From contig NZ_JAPNUE010000008.1 in NCBI RefSeq assembly GCF_026626305.1, positions 53,443-117,442 of the forward strand: 64,000 nucleotides of DNA, written 5' to 3'. This document shows, in pieces, positions 1-8,046 of this stretch. This DNA comes from Frigidibacter sp. RF13 (GTDB lineage: Bacteria > Pseudomonadota > Alphaproteobacteria > Rhodobacterales > Rhodobacteraceae). The notes under the pieces are model-generated. The model saw only the letters and a program-made list of their open reading frames with translations, searched no databases and was not told the DNA's origin. The translations under genes were made by a program, and so were the position numbers. Each line of letters starts with the position of its first letter. The stretch's first letter is position 1.

Positions 1-343
1 CTAGGCCTTGGCGCACTTCCGCGAGGCCCGGGCCATCGAGACCCGCGAGGTAGTGATCAGCCTCGGCGATCAGGCGACGGATTGCCAAAGCGCCATCTGA
101 ACGGCTTTGAACCGGAACCTCGCCCAGGAGCCCGCGCGCCTTCAGGAGCGCGCCCGGATCCTCACCGTCTCGCGCCGAACAGATGCGGTAGACCTCCAGC
201 GCCCCGTCCGACAGAAGGCCCCGCCGGTTGAAATGCATTGCGGCTGCATAGCGGCGGCGGCCCGACCCGGGCTCGCCCAGTGTAGCCGTCAGATGCAGGA
301 ACTGCCGCTGATCCTCCTCCGCGTCGCTCATCGCCTCACTCAT
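1..343 (-). CDS. Hypothetical protein, 3' part cut by window edge
   Basis: An open minus-strand frame begins at 343 (ATGAGTGAGGCG) and runs off the left edge without a stop, giving at least 114 residues. The start overlaps the last bases of the upstream permease gene in an ATGAGTGA arrangement, so it is probably translationally coupled to the transporter operon. A second in-frame ATG lies at 331. The visible protein is soluble-looking, mixed helical and charged, with no signal peptide or membrane segment. I do not recognise the family. Its place as the last gene of a polyamine-type ABC operon suggests an accessory or catabolic role, but this is only context. Confidence 0.6.
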   Translation of the reverse strand, partial: MSEAMSDAEEDQRQFLHLTATLGEPGSGRRRYAAAMHFNRRGLLSDGALEVYRICSARDGEDPGALLKARGLLGEVPVQSRSDGALAIRRLIAEADHYLAGLDGPGLAEVRQGL

Positions 344-1187
344 TCGCCCGGTAGGCCATCTGCGCATCGAGATCGCGCCGCCGCTCGGCCCGGTTGAGGA
401 GAATGCCTGCGATGATCACGCCGAGGCCCACGACACAGACGGTGATCGTGGCGAGCGCGTTGATGTCTGGCGTAACGCCGAGCTTGACCTTCGACCAGAT
501 GAGGATCGGCAAGGTCGTCGATCCCGGGCCGGTGGTGAAGCTGGTGATCACCACATCATCAAGCGAGATGGTGAAGGCCAAGAGCCAGCCCGACAGGATC
601 GCTGGCGAGATGATGGGCAAGGTGATGTCCTTCATCACCTGCCAGGGGCGTGAGCCGAGATCCATCGCCGCCTCCTCGACCGCGATGTCGGCGTCGCGCA
701 GCCGCGACTGGATGATGGCTGTCACGAAGGTGAGCGAGAAGGTGATATGGGCCAGCGTGATCGTGGTGAAGCCGCGCTGGGTCTTCCAGCCGAAAGCGGC
801 CTCCAGCAGGTTCGAGATGAGGATGAAGAAGATCAGAGTCGAAATGCCGGTGATGACCTCGGGCATGATGAGCGGCGCCGTCACCAGACCGGAAAAGAAG
901 GTGCGTCCGCGAAAGCGCCTGAAGCGGGCAAGCGCGATCCCGGCCATCGTGCCGAGGATCGTCGCCACAGTCGCGCTCGTCAACGCGATCCTGACCGAAA
1001 GCCAGGCGGCATCGAGCACCTGATCGTTCGCGAAAAGCTTCGCGTACCATTTCGTCGAAAAGCCGCCCCAGACCGTCGCAAGACGCGCGTTGTTGAAGGA
1101 GAAGACGATCATCGAAAGGATCGGCACGTAGAAGAAGGCAAAGCCGAAGGCGAGGACCGACATCAGGAAGACGGGGCGGCGGTTCAT
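336..1187 (-). CDS. Polyamine-type ABC transporter permease (PotC/PotI-like)
   Basis: This 283-residue inner-membrane permease has about six hydrophobic segments. The EAA loop is around residues 170-190 (EEAAMDLGSRPWQVMKDITL) and would dock on the ATPase. It resembles PotC/PotI of spermidine/putrescine importers in length and in the N-terminal FNNARLATVWGGFSTKWY segment. It overlaps the upstream permease gene by 4 bp (ATGA) and the downstream gene by 8 bp, so it lies inside one transcript. With the upstream permease it would form the channel heterodimer. Substrate cannot be read from the permease; the neighbouring amine-degrading enzymes suggest an amine or betaine rather than a classical polyamine. 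Confidence 0.9.
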   Translation of the reverse strand: MNRRPVFLMSVLAFGFAFFYVPILSMIVFSFNNARLATVWGGFSTKWYAKLFANDQVLDAAWLSVRIALTSATVATILGTMAGIALARFRRFRGRTFFSGLVTAPLIMPEVITGISTLIFFILISNLLEAAFGWKTQRGFTTITLAHITFSLTFVTAIIQSRLRDADIAVEEAAMDLGSRPWQVMKDITLPIISPAILSGWLLAFTISLDDVVITSFTTGPGSTTLPILIWSKVKLGVTPDINALATITVCVVGLGVIIAGILLNRAERRRDLDAQMAYRANE

Positions 1188-2161
1188 GGCTCCATCGCCT
1201 TCTTCTCCTGCGCCTTCGCCTCGAAATGGGTGTAGAGCATCATCGGCCCGACCATGAGGAAGAGCAGCGCCACCGACACGGCCGACGCCATCGGCCAGTC
1301 GCGCGCCGAGGCGAATTCGTCTGAGATTACCCGCCCGATCATCGGTTGCGACGGGTTTCCGACAAGGCCAGGAATGATCAGTTCGCCACAGGCCGGGATG
1401 AAAACCAGCATTGCGCCCGCAATGATCCCCGGGATCGACAGCGGCAAGGTCACGTCGAGAAAGACCCGGAAGGGGCGAGAGCCGAGGTCCATCGCGGCCT
1501 CGTCAAGCGTCAGGTCAAGTTTCTCGAGGTTCGCGTAGAGCGGCAGGATCATGAAGGGCAGATAGGAATAGACCGTGACCAGCACGACCGCGAAATTGGT
1601 GTGCATCATCTGGATCGACCGGATCGCCCAGTCGTCGGGCACGAGGCCGTTGTAGATCGAGGTCAGAAGCCGGTTGAACCAGCTGTTGGTGCCCATGAGC
1701 CCCATCCAGGCATAGACGCGCAGCAGGAACGAGGTCCAGAACGGCAGGATCACCAACATCAGAAGGACATTGCGCGCCGACCGCGATACGCGCGTGAGGC
1801 CGAGTGCCATCGGATAGCCGATCAGGAGGCACAGAAGCGTCGCCAGCGCCGCGTTCCGGATCGAGATCAGGAAGGCGCGGCGATAGAGGTCGTCTTCCAA
1901 GAGCCGGGCGAAATTCTCGAAATTGAGGAAGCTGCCATCGACCCCGAAGGAAAAGGGCGGCGAGGTCGGGGTGCGCGAGGCAAAGCTCATCGCAGTGACG
2001 ATCATGAACGGCAGGAGGAAGAAGATCGTCAACCAGACATAGGGCGTGGCGATCGTAAGATCCGCCCAGCCCCGGCGGTGGAACCAACGCCGGAGGCGCG
2101 CGGTGCGTGGCTTGGGCGGTGCGGTGTTGGCGGCGGAAATCTCGGTCATCGTCTGTCTCAC
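1184..2161 (-). CDS. Polyamine-type ABC transporter permease (PotB/PotH-like)
   Basis: This 325-residue permease has a cytoplasmic N-terminal extension of about 35 residues (ISAANTAPPKPRTARLRRWF) before the first membrane helix. The EAA loop reads DEAAMDLGSRPFRVFLDVTL. Length and pattern fit the PotB/PotH half of a type I importer. It starts inside the end of the ATPase gene (4-bp overlap) and its end overlaps the next permease by 4 bp, so the three genes are tightly coupled. The basic, proline-rich N-terminus is longer than in Escherichia coli PotB but is a common PotH-like trait. Confidence 0.9.
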   Translation of the reverse strand: MRQTMTEISAANTAPPKPRTARLRRWFHRRGWADLTIATPYVWLTIFFLLPFMIVTAMSFASRTPTSPPFSFGVDGSFLNFENFARLLEDDLYRRAFLISIRNAALATLLCLLIGYPMALGLTRVSRSARNVLLMLVILPFWTSFLLRVYAWMGLMGTNSWFNRLLTSIYNGLVPDDWAIRSIQMMHTNFAVVLVTVYSYLPFMILPLYANLEKLDLTLDEAAMDLGSRPFRVFLDVTLPLSIPGIIAGAMLVFIPACGELIIPGLVGNPSQPMIGRVISDEFASARDWPMASAVSVALLFLMVGPMMLYTHFEAKAQEKKAMEP

Positions 2162-3297
2162 GCCGTCAGAAGGATGGCGGCCGACGGGTCGAAGCTGAGC
2201 CAGACGTCGTCCTCCCAGGTGGCAACACGTTCGGCCTCGGCGGCGCGGCGGGCGTTGGCGGAATGGGCGGTCAGGACGGCACCGGACGGCAAGCGCACCT
2301 TGTAAAGCGAATCCTTACCGAAATAGCCCACGTCGCTGACCACCCCCTGCACCGCATTGGGCAAATCGGGGCGGCCACGGCTGATGGTTAGTTTCTCGGG
2401 GCGCACGGCAAGCGTCAGCGCCTGTCCTGCCGCCAGCCCCGGCACGGCACGCGCGCTCATCCGCCCGCCAAAGGCCGGAACCTCGACCTGGGCCAGATCG
2501 CCCGCGACCGAAACCACTGACGCCTCGGCGAAATTGATCGAGCCGATGAAGCCCGCAACAAAGCGATTGGTCGGATATTCATAGACCTCGGTCGGCGATC
2601 CGACCTGCTTGACCTCGCCCTTGTCCATCACCGCCATCCGGTCCGACAGGATCATTGCCTCTTCCTGGTCGTGGGTGACGACGATGAAAGTCGTGCCGGT
2701 CTTGTGCTGGATGTCCATCAGCTCAAATTGGGTATGTTCGCGCAGTTTCTTGTCGAGTGCGGCCAGCGGTTCGTCCAAGAGCAGAAGCTTCGGCTGCCGC
2801 GCCAGCGCGCGGGCCAGCGCCACGCGCTGCCGCTGGCCGCCGGAAATCTGGTGCGGCTTGCGATGGGCGAACTGCGAAAGCTGCACCAGTTCCAGCATCT
2901 CGCGCACACGCTCCTTGCGCCGGGCATCGGTCATGCGTTCGTGCTTCAGCCCGTAGCCCACGTTCTTTTCCACGCTCATATGCGGGAACAGCGCGTAGCT
3001 CTGGAACATCATGTTCACCGGCCGGTCATAGGCCGGCACGCCGGTCATGTCCTGCCCGTCGATGAAGATGCGGCCCTTGGTCGGCTCCTCGAACCCCGCG
3101 AGCATCCGCAGGAGCGTAGTCTTGCCGCAGCCTGATCCGCCAAGAAGGGCGAATATCTCGCCCTTCCGGATTTCAAGCGACACATTCTCGACAGCGCGGA
3201 ACGTGCCAAAATACTTTGAAACCCCGTCGATCCGGATGAAGGGCGCCGGATCGACGGCACTTGCGCGGACGGTTTCCGCTTGCGCAGCTGCCTGCAT
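2158..3297 (-). CDS. Polyamine-type ABC transporter ATP-binding protein (PotA/PotG-like)
   Basis: This 379-residue ATPase has Walker A GGSGCGKTT at about residues 53-61, signature SGGQRQR and Walker B LLLLDEPLAALD, followed by the H-loop VVTHDQEEAM. The C-terminal 120 residues form a TOBE-type domain (LAVRPEKLTISRGRPDLPN), typical of PotA/PotG. It powers import by the two downstream permeases. A 15-bp gap separates it from the binding-protein gene upstream and it overlaps the next permease by 4 bp. The first 20 residues are an alanine-rich leader ahead of the usual IRIDGVSKYFG start, and a later start is possible but not obvious. Confidence 0.93.
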   Translation of the reverse strand: MQAAAQAETVRASAVDPAPFIRIDGVSKYFGTFRAVENVSLEIRKGEIFALLGGSGCGKTTLLRMLAGFEEPTKGRIFIDGQDMTGVPAYDRPVNMMFQSYALFPHMSVEKNVGYGLKHERMTDARRKERVREMLELVQLSQFAHRKPHQISGGQRQRVALARALARQPKLLLLDEPLAALDKKLREHTQFELMDIQHKTGTTFIVVTHDQEEAMILSDRMAVMDKGEVKQVGSPTEVYEYPTNRFVAGFIGSINFAEASVVSVAGDLAQVEVPAFGGRMSARAVPGLAAGQALTLAVRPEKLTISRGRPDLPNAVQGVVSDVGYFGKDSLYKVRLPSGAVLTAHSANARRAAEAERVATWEDDVWLSFDPSAAILLTA

Positions 3298-3312
3298 GAT
3301 CGCAGCCGCCCC

Positions 3313-4416
3313 TCAACCCGTCTTGATCGCCGCCCAGGCCCGCGTGATGGCGCGGTCCTGCTCCTCGCTGAAGGGTTTCGGCGCCCAGAGCCGCGATTTC
3401 ACCGTCTCGTCGGGATAGACCGCCGGGTCGTCCTTCACCCAATCCTCCACGAATTCGAGCGCGGGCAGGTTGGCGTTGGCATAACCGGTATAGTTGGTGC
3501 AGGCCGCGATCACCTCGGGCTGCATCAGGAAATCGAGGAACTTGTAGGCATTCTCGGTATTTGGCGCATCCGAGGGGATGGCCATGCAATCGACCCAGAT
3601 CGGCGCGCCCGACTTCGGCACGAAATAGGCGAGGTTCATCTCGATCCCGGCTTCCGCCGCGCGCGAGGTCGCGACGCTATAGTCGCCCGACCAGTTGTTG
3701 ATTGCGCAGAGTTCACCGTTCGGGATGGCGTTCAGATAGTTCGCATTGTCGAAAGTGCGGATGTAGGGCCGGATCGGCTTGAACGCCTCGACCACCTTGT
3801 CATAGTCGGCCAGATCGGTCGTGTTGCCGTCGAGCCCGAGATAGGTCAGCACCATCAGCATGATGTCGGTCGGGCTGTCGAGGATCGAGATGCCGCAATC
3901 GGCAAGCTTCTCGGCATTCTCGGGCTTGAAGATCGTGTCCATGCTTTCCAGATCGGCGTCCGGCAGCCGTTCCTTCACCATGTCGAGATTGTAGGTGATG
4001 CCGACCGAGCCCCACATATAGGGCATGGCATGCAGGTTGCCCTCGTCCCAGCCCGCGAGGATCTTCAGGATCGCCGGGTCGAGGTTCTTCCAGTTCGGCA
4101 GTTTCGACTTGTCGAGCTGCTGGTAGATTCCGGCCGCGATCGCGCGCGGCATGTCGAGGCCGGCATGGTCCACAACATCGTAGCCGGTCGAGCCGGCCAT
4201 CATCTTGGCCTGTGCCTCTTCGGCCGAGGAATAGGTGTCATAGACGACCCCGATGCCGGTCGCGGCTTCGAAATCCTCAAGTGTCGTCTCGCCGATATAG
4301 TCGGACCAGTTATAGACATTGACCGTTCCGGCCTGGGCCCAGGAGGGCCGGACGTAGGGCATGGCGAGCGTTGCACCAAGGGCGGCGAAAGTCTGACGGC
4401 GGTTCAGTCTGATCAT
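3313..4416 (-). CDS. Periplasmic polyamine-type substrate-binding protein (PotF-like)
   Basis: This protein of about 367 residues begins with a twin-Arg-like or Sec leader (RLNRRQTFAALGATLAMPYV, cleaved near AQA-GTVNVYNW). The mature start VNVYNWSDYIGE is typical of PotD/PotF. I prefer the ATG at 4416 because GGGG lies six bases upstream; the in-frame ATG at 4422 leaves no room for a ribosome site. It captures the ligand in the periplasm for the permease pair downstream. PotF-like proteins bind putrescine or related cations through acidic and aromatic residues. The ligand here is unknown, and the co-directional Rieske and demethylase genes upstream suggest a methylated amine. Confidence 0.88.
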   Translation of the reverse strand: MIRLNRRQTFAALGATLAMPYVRPSWAQAGTVNVYNWSDYIGETTLEDFEAATGIGVVYDTYSSAEEAQAKMMAGSTGYDVVDHAGLDMPRAIAAGIYQQLDKSKLPNWKNLDPAILKILAGWDEGNLHAMPYMWGSVGITYNLDMVKERLPDADLESMDTIFKPENAEKLADCGISILDSPTDIMLMVLTYLGLDGNTTDLADYDKVVEAFKPIRPYIRTFDNANYLNAIPNGELCAINNWSGDYSVATSRAAEAGIEMNLAYFVPKSGAPIWVDCMAIPSDAPNTENAYKFLDFLMQPEVIAACTNYTGYANANLPALEFVEDWVKDDPAVYPDETVKSRLWAPKPFSEEQDRAITRAWAAIKTG

Positions 4417-4469
4417 GGTCATCCCCGTTGGTTTTGCGCCGCGCCATGACGAACGCGGCTTTGGTTGGT

Positions 4470-5669
4470 CTAGTTTGACTGCGATTCGTGCGTGGTTAGA
4501 AGCAAATTCTCGTTGATATTGGCGAGCTGGTCTTCGGCGGGCGGGTCCGGCAGGCGGGTCACCGGAAGGATTCGGCGGAATCCGTCGTGATAGACCCGGA
4601 CACCATATTCGAGGTCCGAGAGGTGGAAATTCTCGAATGCCGTCGATTTCATCGATTCGTTCGACCAGATCGCAAGCTGTTGATCTTCCTTCGAAGTTTC
4701 GCGGTCGATCCGATAGGCGAGGTAGCGCGCGATCCGCATCTCGCGCGTCTCGTCGGCACGGCGGTACATCCGCCCGGTCAACCGTGTCTTGCCGGGGCTG
4801 AGGGGGATGTCCTGATAGAATTGCGCGCCCTCGGGCGTGAAGGCGATAACCGCATTCGGAAATAGCCCGTAGTAGGTCCAGGCCTTTCGCAGCCTTTCCG
4901 GTAGCCAGTCCTGCTCCGGTGCAAGACCGACATAGGCCTTGACCGACCAGAGCCGCCCGGGCTGATCGCCGAATTCTGCGTAGGAACTGACGAGGTTTCC
5001 GGGATGCACGCGGTCGACATAGCTGCGGCCGTAGAGGTCTTGCAGCGCCGGATGGGCCATCGGCACATGATAGCCCTCGTTGTCGACGTCGCGCACCGAC
5101 TTCCAGTTGACCGGCAGTTCACTGTCCCAAATGGCCGCGTCCGCGGGCAAGAGCTCCTCGGCGCGGTAGGCCGCGAAATCGACCTCATAAGGCGCGAGCC
5201 AGTCGGCGACCGACGGCTGTGATCCGGGGTGAAAACGCAGGAAGATGAAGCCGTGCCAGATTTCCATCTCGACCGGCTTCAGCCCGAATTGCGTGCGGTC
5301 CATGTCGCCGAAGCTTTCAGGCCGCGCCGCACCGCGCAGCGTGCCATCGAGGTTATAGACCCAGCCGTGGAAGAGGCAGACCATTGCGCCCTTGCAATGC
5401 CCGGATGCGCCATCCACCACGCGCGCGCCGCGATGGCGGCAGAGGTTGTGGAAGGCCCGCACCACGCCGTCGCGGCCGCGCATGATCACCGCGCGTTCGC
5501 CCAGCAGGTCAAAAGATATCCAGTCGCCGGGCGACGGCACGTCGTTCACATGGCCCGCGACCTGCCAATGGGTCAGGAACAGCTCAGTTCGCTCCAGATC
5601 GAAAAGCGCCTGGGAATGATAGGTCCAGCCTGGAAGACCGCGCCGGTCCCATCCGTTCGGAATAGCCAT
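4470..5669 (-). CDS. Rieske non-heme iron oxygenase, alpha subunit (second of pair)
   Basis: A Rieske-type ring-hydroxylating/demethylating oxygenase of about 399 residues. The [2Fe-2S] ligands are at C77-R-H79 and C98-LF-H101. The mononuclear iron site is the DNEGYHVPMAH segment. It would insert oxygen with electrons from a separate reductase. ATG 5669 lies 20 bp after the upstream stop. An in-frame TTG overlapping that stop (TTGA) and an ATG at 5723 inside the upstream gene are alternatives. The family includes carnitine, betaine and stachydrine monooxygenases, so N-demethylation is likelier than aromatic attack in this context. No reductase or ferredoxin gene is seen nearby. Confidence 0.85.
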   Translation of the reverse strand: MAIPNGWDRRGLPGWTYHSQALFDLERTELFLTHWQVAGHVNDVPSPGDWISFDLLGERAVIMRGRDGVVRAFHNLCRHRGARVVDGASGHCKGAMVCLFHGWVYNLDGTLRGAARPESFGDMDRTQFGLKPVEMEIWHGFIFLRFHPGSQPSVADWLAPYEVDFAAYRAEELLPADAAIWDSELPVNWKSVRDVDNEGYHVPMAHPALQDLYGRSYVDRVHPGNLVSSYAEFGDQPGRLWSVKAYVGLAPEQDWLPERLRKAWTYYGLFPNAVIAFTPEGAQFYQDIPLSPGKTRLTGRMYRRADETREMRIARYLAYRIDRETSKEDQQLAIWSNESMKSTAFENFHLSDLEYGVRVYHDGFRRILPVTRLPDPPAEDQLANINENLLLTTHESQSN

Positions 5670-5689
5670 CGTGCCGGGGGCGAGTTCGC

Positions 5690-6829
5690 TCAAACCGCTT
5701 CCTCCATGTTGCGTAGAATCCATTTGTGGAAATCGTGGATCGCATATTCCTCGGGCATCAGTGTCCCGTGCTGGTAGGCGGGCGAGCGGAGGCCACGCTG
5801 ATTGAGTTCGGCCACCTCGCAATCCTGTGCCATGACGATCTTGGCAAAGGCCGCGACCTCGGCCGCGTCAAAGCCCGGCTGGTCCAGCGTTTCCTGCGGA
5901 AAATACCATTCGGCGGTCAGGCGTGTGGTCTCGGGGCCCGTGGGTTCCAGATAAACAGCGCGGACATAGTCGACATGGGCCACGACAAACATCGCCGGAT
6001 AGACGGTGACGAAATTATAGCCGTTCTGGCGTTCGACCGGCGAGAGGTTCGGAAATTCCGGGCCACAGGGCGCGCCTGAGGCCGTCCAGGTCGCGGCGCC
6101 TTCCTTCAGCATCGGCTGCGGCGCCTCGTCCGGCGTCCAATCCGGCGCCTCGTTCCGGCCCATAATGCCCGTGCCATAGATCGGCACCATATCGCACAGT
6201 TCGGGGTGAACGCCCGGGCAATGCAGGCATTCGTTGTAATTTTCCCAGAAGACCTTCCAGTTGCAGGCCAGGTCCTTCACCATCCGGTGCCCGGTCACCA
6301 GGCTGTCCATCGGCCAGTTGTCCAGATAGGCTAGGCCCATGTCGGGTTCGATCTCGCCCGGCGCTTCGCTCAGGTTCACGAAGACGAAGCCTGCCCAGAC
6401 CTTCACCGCAACCTTCATCAGCCCGTGATCTTCCTTGCGGAAGTCGTCTGTCGGGTGGGCGTGACCGGTGGCCACCAGCCGCCCGTCCTTCGCGGCGTAG
6501 GCGAATGCGTGGTATTTGCAGGTGACAAGTTTGCCCATCGGTTGGGTGTCGTGGCTGCACAGTTCCGCCCCCCGGTGGCGGCAGACGTTGTGGAAGGCCG
6601 ACAGTCCCCCATCCGGCGTGCGGCACAGGATCACGCTCGCCGCGCCGACCGTCAGCCGCTTCATCGTTCCCGGCTTGAGGTCGCTCAGCCGTCCGGCCGC
6701 CACCCAGGTCCGCGCCCAGATCGTGCGCTGTTCCAGCGCATACCAGCCCGGATCATGATAGGCCTCTGCCGGCAGCGTCTCGGGGCAGTGATCCAGGATC
6801 GGGGACTGGGGATGATGGTGCAGGCTCAT
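5690..6829 (-). CDS. Rieske oxygenase, GbcA/stachydrine-demethylase-like alpha subunit
   Basis: This 379-residue protein has Rieske ligands at C83-R-H85 and C104-KY-H107. The iron site NECLHCPGVH lies near residues 197-206, inside the ENYNECLHCPGVHPEL stretch that marks GbcA (glycine betaine demethylase) and stachydrine demethylase relatives. The usual C-terminal ELNQRGLRSPAY block is present. The start is fixed by ATG 6829, eight bases after the stop of the GcvT-like gene. The predicted reaction is oxidative removal of an N-methyl group as formaldehyde, or a related hydroxylation. It differs clearly from the second Rieske gene downstream, so the two probably act on different intermediates rather than being a recent duplication. 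Confidence 0.87.
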   Translation of the reverse strand: MSLHHHPQSPILDHCPETLPAEAYHDPGWYALEQRTIWARTWVAAGRLSDLKPGTMKRLTVGAASVILCRTPDGGLSAFHNVCRHRGAELCSHDTQPMGKLVTCKYHAFAYAAKDGRLVATGHAHPTDDFRKEDHGLMKVAVKVWAGFVFVNLSEAPGEIEPDMGLAYLDNWPMDSLVTGHRMVKDLACNWKVFWENYNECLHCPGVHPELCDMVPIYGTGIMGRNEAPDWTPDEAPQPMLKEGAATWTASGAPCGPEFPNLSPVERQNGYNFVTVYPAMFVVAHVDYVRAVYLEPTGPETTRLTAEWYFPQETLDQPGFDAAEVAAFAKIVMAQDCEVAELNQRGLRSPAYQHGTLMPEEYAIHDFHKWILRNMEEAV

Positions 6830-6837
6830 GGCGGTTC

Positions 6838-8046
6838 TCAGAAGGCCCCCGGCGGGGTTGCCGTGCGGCGGGCGGGTTTGAAGAAGGGCCGTTGGCAGAC
6901 GGTCGCCTTCAGCATCAGTTTGACATATTGCAGCTCGCGCATCGCATAGACTTCGACCCACAGATTGCCGTTCTTGTCGGCATGGTAGGGCCGTTTCAGA
7001 TGGGCGAGCGCGATGTTGCGCTTGCAGGTCGGCGACCAGACGGCGCCGGTGATATGGCCGACCTCGTGCTTTTTGTCGTGATAGATCAGCGAATGTTCGG
7101 CCGAGACATTGCCTTCGATATCCAGCCCGACAAAGGCCCATTCCGAGCCCTTCTCACCTTCGGCCTTGAGCGCCCTGCGGCCGGTGAAATGGCCCTTGTC
7201 CCAGGAAATCAGCCAGTCGAGACCCATCTCGAAGGGCGAACGCACACGGTCCTCGCGGACCGCCTGATGGACGGGCACGAAGTCGAGGTTGGTGATGATG
7301 AACCCCGCCTCGACCCGCGCCATGTTGAGCGCATTCGACCCGATTGGCCGGATGCCCCAGGGGGCGCCGGCGTCAAATAGCAGGTCCCAAAGCGGCAACG
7401 CATGGTCGGGCGTCGTCCAAAGCTCATAGCCCAGATCGCCGGTGAAGCCGGTGCGCGAGATCATCAGCTCCCCCCCGTCGAAGGGGAAGGTCGCCATCCG
7501 GAAGGGCTTCAGGCCCGCGACGTCGAAGCCCGCCGCCCGCAACACCATCGCGGTGCAAGGGCCTTGCAACGACAGGGCGGCAATCTCTTCGGTGACCTCT
7601 TCAATCTCGACATCGAAACCGAAGGCTGAATCGAGAAGCCAGGGCAGGTGCCGTTCCTGGCAGCAGATGCGATATTCGTCCTCGCCCAACCGGAACAGGG
7701 TGCCGTCGTCGATGATCTTGCCGGCGTCGTCGCACCAGATCGTGTACTGGACCCCGCCCACGGAAAGCTTGCCGACATCGCGCACCGTCAGCCGGTTCAG
7801 ATAGGCCAGTGCCTCGCGGCCCCGGACCCGGTACTTGACCATCGGACAGAGGTCATAGACCGAGGCCGCATTGCGGATCGCGGTATATTCCATCGCCTCG
7901 TCGTCGAAGACGAGCGCGGTCGTATAGCCGCCCCACGGCCCCCAGGAATTCATGCGGTTTGCCGCCGCCGTCCGCGGATGGAATGGCGTCTGGCGGAGCG
8001 GCGTCAGGTAGTGCAGCCGGGGGTCGGTCAGCTTCTCCATCCTCAT
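6838..8046 (-). CDS. GcvT/DmdA-family tetrahydrofolate-dependent methyltransferase
   Basis: A 402-residue aminomethyltransferase-fold protein related to the glycine-cleavage T protein, DMSP demethylase DmdA and the C-terminal half of dimethylglycine dehydrogenase. Family marks are MVKYRVRGREALAYLNRLTV near the front, the TGFTGDLGYELW block, and the glycan-like C-terminal GCV_T_C region (VGHITGAVWSPTCKRNIALA). It should pass a methyl or methylene unit from an amine or sulfonium to folate. ATG 8046 overlaps the previous stop (ATGA) and follows AAGGAGG by seven bases. Standing between two FAD oxidoreductases and two Rieske enzymes, it argues strongly for an N-methylated substrate. Confidence 0.87.
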   Translation of the reverse strand: MRMEKLTDPRLHYLTPLRQTPFHPRTAAANRMNSWGPWGGYTTALVFDDEAMEYTAIRNAASVYDLCPMVKYRVRGREALAYLNRLTVRDVGKLSVGGVQYTIWCDDAGKIIDDGTLFRLGEDEYRICCQERHLPWLLDSAFGFDVEIEEVTEEIAALSLQGPCTAMVLRAAGFDVAGLKPFRMATFPFDGGELMISRTGFTGDLGYELWTTPDHALPLWDLLFDAGAPWGIRPIGSNALNMARVEAGFIITNLDFVPVHQAVREDRVRSPFEMGLDWLISWDKGHFTGRRALKAEGEKGSEWAFVGLDIEGNVSAEHSLIYHDKKHEVGHITGAVWSPTCKRNIALAHLKRPYHADKNGNLWVEVYAMRELQYVKLMLKATVCQRPFFKPARRTATPPGAF

